A stretch of 64,000 nt of DNA. Origin: Siniperca chuatsi (lineage: Eukaryota; Chordata; Actinopteri; Centrarchiformes; Sinipercidae). Location: assembly GCF_020085105.1 (NCBI RefSeq), contig NC_058053.1, positions 21,558,888 through 21,622,887 on the forward strand, read 5' to 3'. Positions 57,085 through 64,000 of the stretch are shown piece after piece (within the stretch, counting starts at the first letter, position 1; each line of letters begins with the position of its first letter). The position numbers and the translations under genes were made by a program. Below the pieces are notes generated by a model. That model had not been told where the DNA came from. It saw only the letters and a list, made by a program, of their open reading frames with translations, and ran no database searches.

Positions 57085-57869
57085 TCCCGAACCGGGTGTA
57101 AGCTTCACACTATTGCAGCCAAGTCCCAAGCAGTGCAAATATTTGTAGCTAGCTAAAGTTAGCTTCCCCCAGCCTCATAAACATCACCAGGCTATAGTCA
57201 GTATTAGCACAACACTATCTTTGCGTGCTAAATCGCCGCTGTCCACCAACTCCCAGGAATCGCATTCCTGTTCATTTGTGGGTATGCAGTGTAACAGTCA
57301 GAAGTTAGCAGGCTCGCCCTGTTGTAGAAAATCAACGTCGTTTTATGCAATATTCGACGTGTTCTTGTAATAACAAGCGGTTGTTAGTTAAATGCAGGCA
57401 GTCGCCAATTCATTCATTCAACATGCTAGAGTTTCGCTACTGGGTAGCTAACTAGCATTATAGCAAGCTAGCTAAGTAGTTAGCTTGTCTCCTTAACTTT
57501 TTTCCTATTCCACATTAATTCCACTTTTTGCTATCGTGTAAACACAGTTGAGTCTACAAAATGAACACGTTACGACTTCAAACCGCCAAATTCTGGCAAA
57601 TACATTTCATGAGAGTTTCCAAACAATCCCACAGATTTCTCCTTGCACTCGGGTCGGTCTGTAGCCAAATCTAGCCCGAGGTTTCTGCGGCCTCCAGTAG
57701 AAAACCAAGGTAAAAAGAGAAAAATCCAAGACTGCAGGCAAGAAACTCTCAATGAGGTCAGATTGAATATGCCTTGTCCAGATTCCCCAATATACAACCA
57801 ACTCTGGTAGTTGCTCCGGACCCCCCCATCAATGCCTCCACTCCGTCAGATTTATGCTGGATGTGGACC
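57085..57869 (-). other. ccnyl1: probable ccnyl1 5' leader
   Basis: Between the likely start region and the ATG. A TAGCTAGCTAA-type TAGC-rich stretch occurs at 57420-57490. Small ORFs are present, none recognisable. It may contain a leader intron. Confidence 0.4.
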
Positions 57870-57970
57870 CCGCCACCACCGCCATCTGTTACCGGAGCTC
57901 CCAAGCGACAGTACTTGTCCATGCCTGGAGCCCCGCCCACTTAGGAATTCCATTCTCTCCCATTGGCTGA
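57870..57970 (-). promoter_or_regulatory. ccnyl1: ccnyl1 promoter (CCAAT, GC box, YY1-type start)
   Basis: Reading toward ccnyl1: CAGCCAATGGG (CCAAT at 57966-57962), then GGGCGGGGC (57938-57930), then CAGATGGCGGTGGTGGCGGG (57888-57869), a YY1-like ATGGCGG start site. The order and spacing (about 30 and 50 bases) are typical of a CpG-type housekeeping promoter. It implies a leader of about 800 bases to the ATG unless a leader intron exists. Confidence 0.6.
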
Positions 57971-59162
57971 AAAATCAAAACATGGATATTTTAAAGTCGC
58001 TCATTGGTTAAAGGAGCTGTCTGTTGGAAACGATTTAAACCGATGAACCTGTATGTACAAGGCTACTATTTTTGTATCGTCACCGAGCCACACCCTTTTT
58101 TGACAGCGAAAACTGAAGCCCGTCCTCTAGTGAATCTATCTACCTGTCAATCAATGCATTCAAGCAATATTAGATATTGGGAAACGAAGGATGGTTGACA
58201 CTTCATGTTTCTCTTAATATCTCCTTGCTCATGAAATATTTCAAATATGCTTGCTAACATTTATTAGTTATTTTGCGTCAAAATCAGGGGAAAAAAAGTT
58301 TCTACAGCTAAAAGTTCATCCTGGGATAGTTGTTACAACATTTTAACTCTTTCCTAACTGTAACTATTGAGCAGTGGTGGAAAGCAACTAAGTACATTAA
58401 CTCAAGTGCTTTACTTAAGTAGTATTTAGTATTTGTACCTTACTTGAGGTTTTCAATTTTCCTCTACTTTAAGAGGGTAATATTGTACTCTTTACGAGAA
58501 TAAATTTTTCTGACAGGCATAGTTATACTTTGCTACTTTGCTAATATAATCACTTTATAAAATGAAGCAAGATTTAACTACCCAGCAGAATGTAAATTGT
58601 TAAAATTAGCTCTACCTTGACTCGCTGCAACACAGCTTACACATTAATACATCAATAAAAAATATCACGTCTGAAAGGAGACATTCTGCATAATGTGTAT
58701 TTTCCTTTTGATACTTCCAAGTATATTTTACTGGTAATACTTCTATATTTTTACTTAAGCTACATTTTTAATGCAGAACTTTCACTTGTAATGGAGTATT
58801 TTAACTAAATGTCTATTTATTAATGTGAATAAATGGTAACCAAACTCTTCAAAATAGTACTTAGATAAAATAGTTTTTAAAAAATGGACCATTGTACTTG
58901 TGTTTAAGTAAATGTACTTTACCCCTGCACACAACTTGTAAGATGTTAGAAGTTTTTCCTCCGCTCTACACACTTTTCTCTATATCTTCAAAAACACAAC
59001 ACAAGTTTATTAATGGGGCCCTCCCACAGAGCAATTGGAAACTTTTTTGTCTTTTAAATGTAAAAACAACCCATTCGTGGTTCATCAATGTCTGTCATGA
59101 ATGGATTGTTCACATATGATTGATTCGTTAACAATAAAATACATAACAATCTTCAAGAGTTG
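57971..59162. other. ccnyl1-creb1 intergenic region
   Basis: No gene seen; in particular no METTL21A-like methyltransferase exon. About half is a repeat (58372-58925). Confidence 0.65.
58372..58925. mobile_element. 'AGTGGTGGAAAGTAACTAAG' family repeat, long copy
   Basis: It starts CAGTGGTGGAAAGCAACTAA with GTACATTAACTCAAGTGCTT, CTTAAGTAGTATTTAGTATT and TACCTTACTTGAGG; its interior is shared with 27275-27589. It ends near AAGTAAATGTACTTTACCCC. A common fish-type repeat; about 550 bp. Confidence 0.65.
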
Positions 59163-59168
59163 TTTATT
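59163..59168 (-). terminator. candidate polyadenylation signal, creb1
   Basis: TTTATT on +, AATAAA on the creb1 strand, in the context CGCAATAAACAAC. It would give a 3' UTR of about 4.6 kb, in keeping with the long 3' UTRs of CREB1 mRNAs. Confidence 0.45.
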
Positions 59169-62100
59169 GCGACATAGCAAGTGTTTACAAAAGAGTGATG
59201 TAATGTCAAAGTAACAGCACTTTCAAATAATGGGCTGGTATAGTTTTATAATGTGACAATGTTGAAACAAACAGTATATAATGCATCATTTGTCTCTACA
59301 GGATACTATACAATACATGGCATTTTAAATTGATAACTTATAAAAGTGGCAATATATAAACTGATCACATTAAAAGTTAGAAAAAATGTTATTATTACTG
59401 TTCTAGAAATTCTATATATATACTTTTACACACATGGATATCAATCTGTTTCATGCAGAAATGAGGCCCGTGAGTATAAACTATTCTGGCACAGAAATGA
59501 AAACACTTTTGGTTTTGTTGAAAAGATATTGTGTAATCACATCACAAAGTTGAGCTCACTATATCAAATCAACATAAAAAGATTATTACTAGTTTCAGCA
59601 CCAGCACTGAATGTGTGAATTACAAGAGGTGGAAATAATTTTTTTCAGAATACACTTACAAAAGTTTTCATCCCAGTAACTCAGGTATTATAATGGCACC
59701 AGTATCTAAAAGTTTCGAGTGCTTCCCATCCCTACACACATTGTCAAACCCCTGGCACTGATTGCTCTGTTATTCCTAAATAGTGATTCTATCAAATTTA
59801 CTGTTTCCTCTCCTCTAAAATAAGCTTTACAATCAGCCCTTGAAATGCTTATGATTAAAGATTACTAATGCATTTTGTTATGTCTCTACATAGACCACAC
59901 TGTGACAGGCAGGAGGAGAGTAAAACAGGGACAACATGTACAGCTACTGTACATGCTAATGCTTTGTGGGTCATTACGAGATGATTCATTCAAAGCCTTC
60001 TGAATTACTCCAAGTTTGAGGTGCAGTGTGATTTCTTTATCTGGTTCAACCCTTTAATCCTCTATACATTACAAATACAGACTGTACAATATCAGAATGT
60101 TTTAAACTAGAAAAATAAAACTGGAAGAGCTACCATGAACTGATGATCTTTTAAAAACTAATACAAAATAAACACATTTTAAGGAACACACTCTAATTGT
60201 TAGAGCGGCCAGTAGTGCCCCCAAATTTTCTCTCACCTCATGATTAGGGTTTTGTGAAACACAGAATTTTGCAGTCAAAATAATGTTAACTCAAGGTCCA
60301 CTTACTAGCTTCAGGAACTTTCAACCTAACAAACCAAAGACCACCTTTGAATAGAGACGGGGGTTATTACCACTTGTTATCACGTGACTGAAGTTCCACA
60401 CTTTGTCACGTAACGACAACTGAGCAAACTCCATCCGCTGATGAAGACTTTGAGCTGCATTTGAAAGCTTTGGAAAAAGCTATTAAGTGGACCTTGAGTT
60501 AAGTTGAGTGAATTTGTCAAGTCAAACTACTGTTTCCGAGGTCAAGAATGAACTTTGATGCTGCTCAGAAATAGAAGTTACCAGGATATAACTCTAGTGT
60601 GCAAAGTTTCAAACATCAGCAGTGAGCTGGAGTTTCCATAACTAAATCACAGAAAGTATCTTATACCCTAAAAATGTCAAATATTTTTGTTTAGAGAGGA
60701 TTCAGGTTAGTTTCCAGTTGAAGTGAGCAAATACTTGGGTTGAGGATTAACTGACATGTATCTTACCATTGGAACCAATAAGAAATAAAAAATCTAATGT
60801 AGCTTTGTAGTAAAATGCAGTCAAAGTACAAAAAAATAAAGCTCCAGTGGAAAGAAAGATTGTGTTTTCATTTGATGAATTGGAAGAAAAATGGCTACTG
60901 ATGCAGCCATTTCAGTTAATTCTATGAGATAAAAATACATTTACAGTTAAAATCACAACCATGTGTGGCTGAGTTTGAAGCCACCAAGGGTTCTGCTGTG
61001 CAGAATAAACGAAACTGTTAATTATGAAACTGATATATGTTGACCCCAACTGCACTCAACAGACTCGCTCTTCTTTACAAACAAACACTGCCGATCCTAA
61101 ACAGATTACAGCACTCCAAAATATAACATCACCAACAAAGGCCTTTTCTCATACACTTAGCTGCCATAACGGTGGTAGGCCTGGTGGATTACATGAATAC
61201 ACACATACGTTGTTTTCTATTATACATTTATGTATGTTACAAATATGCAAAGTTGGTTTCATACAAGCCATAAGAACATTTTTCATATCAAATAAACAGA
61301 AATATATGAGTTCTACACATGCTGTAGAGTTTATGTACAGTAATATAAAAAAATAAACTGACAAATACGTACATTTATCTTCTCAAAAAACAACACAGTC
61401 CCACAAAAGTGATCTCTTTTCAACAGAATGCACATTTTCATGGATTATTAGTGTTAAACTTATATAATTGTAGCCTACATCTTCTGTAGATTTCACACAG
61501 AATCCAATCTGCTACATATTTTAAAAAATGGCTCTGCAATCTCACATGTTATCGCAATCCATATTTTACCACCATTTAACACTGTAAAACAGACAAAAAT
61601 ATTAGAAAATACTGAAGAATGAAATGTCATGGGGAAATGATAACTTTGATCCTGGTGGTCCTTTTTTGACGACAAACTGACAGTTTACTGTGGCACAGTG
61701 AGATGATGCTTTACTTCAAATTTAACGTTAGTTGGGTTTGGAAAACATGTAGGTCTCTGGTGTTCGAATTACTCAAATGTGCGTTTTTGCACAACCTGGA
61801 TCTTCTTTTTATCCTTTTAGACATCACACTCACGAGACAACATTTTACTCACACAGTTAACTGCTGATATCTTGGGACACAGTGAGCCATAGTGAGTCAC
61901 AGGAGCGGTGAGCTATAAAAAAACTCCCAATTATCTAAACCATGAACACACCTGAATGTCCACGAAAATTGTGCTTTGCCTTGAAAAACTAGCAGAACTT
62001 TCTTTTGTCTTTTTTGTTGTTGTTGCAACAACCAGGTTGGGTAATAACTTTATCATTCAGATTTGTTTTCACTTAATAATTTGCTTTAGATAAAATGACC

Positions 62101-63750
62101 TTGTGTTGCTGCCCTACTGGACTTCAGCTAGTGAGTAAAATATAACTAATAGGAATGTTGACCAAAACTATAAAACTGTGACCCCAGGTTGTAAAAACAA
62201 TAATCTTTCTTTAAAACTGTGCTCGTCCCGTTAATAATCTTATTTTAATAGCATCTCTGACAACCGCCTGTTGTGGAGAAGCAGAAAAACAATATGAGTG
62301 AACTAAAAAGTGTGACGTCACACTACAATACGTCTGTTTTTAACAGACATGACTGAGGCAATCCTCTGTCTGCTGACATACACAGTCCTTCCACTTCCTT
62401 CAAGATCGGCAGTTTGTAGCGTCTTTAAAAACATTTTAGAAAAAATTATTTGTTTGTGCCCAATTAGTTGTAGAGTCCGCTATACAAGTGGCCATATTTT
62501 TTGAAAAGTTGGTTCACATCAGGATGTGGATCAAGTAGACAATTCATTCAAAGCCTTTAATTGCAACTGACTGAGCTTGCCTGACACAGAAATGTCTTAA
62601 CTGTTGTACAAATTGTTTTAGGATAAAGTATGTTGTAAAATGTAGTATACAGCAGGCAAAAATATCGGCTAACGTCACAATTTCAATGTATTCAATAGTA
62701 TTCATAATCAATGTTTTCTTTTACAAGCTGGGTCTGGGTTGTCATAGTTTCGGCCAGTATACTGTTTAACACTGAACTCACCACCGTGAATGTAAAGTTA
62801 CCATGGCAACAGGAAATATTCAATTATGAGTACTTCCGTAAAACGAAACATCAGGATGCCTTAAACATAGTTCTGGTCCCCAATTTCACAACTGTTCCAC
62901 ATCAAGGTAAATTAAACTGCAGGTAACTATAGCAACAATGGTGATGCTTCAAGGACAACTTGTCAGGCATTATTGTTTACATACTGAACACAAATGCTTG
63001 ACTGGAGTCCAATGAGGCCAATAAAATATGAGCTGTAAAGAGCTTTTCAACAGATAAATCTTAATACAACAAAGAAAATACTTGATGTCTAAGCAGAGGT
63101 GACAAGTTTGCACACCAGTAAAACCATTATGAACCATTTGAATCAGCAGGTTGACCTGGAAGTCCACCATTTTGTTTGACGCGATCTGGCTAGGACAACA
63201 AAAAGATGTAGATGGTCGAAATGAACTACAGGGCTGTTCTTTTTGTCGTTGAAAGAAGATTTAAGGATAGTATTTCCCAGCCTCATTGGACTCTGTGGTC
63301 AAACATTTTCCAGTGAAGAATCTATGACCGTGATGAGCACAGTATAATACTAACTTATATGGGTAGTAGCCAAATCTACGACAATAAGACGCAGACTCGC
63401 AGACAAAGGTGTGTGGAGCAACATGTTAACCATTGTCAGCAGCTGATTTTAGTACAGTGTTAGACTATAAAGTTTCAGTTAGCACTTTGCCAATGTTTAT
63501 CATCAGACCTGGATGACAGTACGCACGGGTGTTTTCAGTGTACTGATACTAGAAATATTTCGTATACATTTTAAATGTATTATACTGACAGGGTAGCGAA
63601 GAGAAGGTAGTGTAGGCAGGATTAGGGCGTCTTCGTCAAAAAGAGCCAGCCGTGTGCGGACTGGAAGGCCAGGCAGGCAGAATCAAACAGTCAAAGTATT
63701 TGAAAAGAACTGAAATGCTACTTGGCCCAGCTCGGTGTTCAGGACAGGAA
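59169..63750 (-). other. creb1: probable creb1 3' UTR
   Basis: No coding sequence on either strand after the creb1 stop. It is AT-rich with one dispersed repeat (60411-60558). The extent is inferred from the signal at 59163 and the absence of other genes. Confidence 0.5.
60411..60558 (+). repeat. dispersed repeat 'AACTCCATNYGCTGAGGAAGA', copy 3
   Basis: ACGACAACTGAGCAAACTCC, AGTGGACCTTGAGTT, then ACTACTGTTTCCGAGGTCAA and GAATGAACTT. Same order as at 27732-27870. It lies in the probable creb1 3' UTR, antisense to the transcript. Confidence 0.65.
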
Positions 63751-63895
63751 CTACTCAGATTTATGACAGTAAAGGTCTTTGAGGGCTTTAAGTTCTTCAA
63801 TTAGTGTCTTGTTTTGGTTCTCCAGGACAGCCACTCGGTTCTCCAGACACTTAACATACTCTTTCTTCTTCCTGCGACATTCACGGGCTGCCTCT
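63751..63895 (-). CDS. creb1: creb1 last coding exon: bZIP end of cAMP-responsive element-binding protein 1 (partial gene)
   Basis: 145 nt. Acceptor CCTACAG precedes the exon, whose first base finishes an Arg codon. It reads EAARECRRKKKEYVKCLENR, VAVLENQNKTLIEELKALKD and LYCHKSE, then TAG at 63753-63751. EAARECRRKKKEYVKCLENR is the C-terminal half of the DNA-binding basic region, and the heptad leucines in VKCLENR, VAVLENQ, KTLIEEL and KALKDLY form the dimerising zipper. CREB1 is a nuclear, PKA-phosphorylated activator at CRE sites. The final residue is Glu where mammals have Asp. The C terminus YCHKS separates it from CREM and ATF1. Earlier exons lie beyond the right edge of the window. Teleosts may carry two creb1 copies; I cannot tell which this is. 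Confidence 0.95.
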
Positions 63896-64000
63896 CTGTA
63901 GGAAGGATAAGACACAATTTGTCTTTCTGATTCATTTTGGGGGGATTTGGGGGAATTTTTGTGTGCTATATAATTTTAATAAATAAAAAAACAATCTTTG

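Noticed and set aside
59133..59138. AATAAA on the + strand near the creb1 3' end
   Set aside because: No + strand gene ends here. It could be the end of a lost or undetected METTL21A transcript, but nothing coding supports that.

Overview
This is vertebrate nuclear DNA, almost certainly from a teleost fish. The genes are split by GT-AG introns, the DNA is AT-rich and non-coding in the main, (CA)n/(TG)n arrays are very dense, and the interspersed repeats are of kinds common in fish genomes: truncated LINEs and short terminal-inverted-repeat elements. The conserved block PLEKHM3 - FZD5 - CCNYL1 - CREB1 is recognisable (human 2q33 order, from general knowledge). There is no bacterial-type organisation and I found no undescribed molecular system.

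Layout. 1-25.9 kb: the 3' part of plekhm3 on the + strand. Five coding exons encode the C-terminal Rubicon-homology zinc-binding domain, separated by large introns and followed by a 3' UTR of about 4 kb. The PH-domain exons lie left of the window. 25.9-37.7 kb: intergenic DNA with MITE-type repeats, a LINE tail and a cluster of TG arrays at 34-35 kb. 38.2-39.9 kb: fzd5, an intact single-exon Frizzled receptor gene on the + strand, with a probable leader rich in small upstream ORFs. 40-46.9 kb: convergent intergenic/3' UTR DNA containing several repeats. 46.9-57.1 kb: ccnyl1 on the - strand, complete in ten exons (345 residues). Every exon boundary could be placed on a GT-AG junction with the reading frame kept across all nine introns. 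Its GC-box/CCAAT promoter is near 57.9 kb. 59.2-63.9 kb: the last coding exon of creb1 (basic-region end plus leucine zipper) on the - strand with a long 3' UTR.

Functional links. Frizzled-5 is a Wnt receptor. Cyclin Y-like proteins are membrane-anchored cyclins that activate CDK14/16-type kinases, whose known target in the family is the Wnt co-receptor LRP6. So two Wnt-pathway genes sit tail to tail. PLEKHM3 and CREB1 are conserved neighbours with no evident pathway link. METTL21A, which lies between CCNYL1 and CREB1 in mammals, was not found in the corresponding gap.
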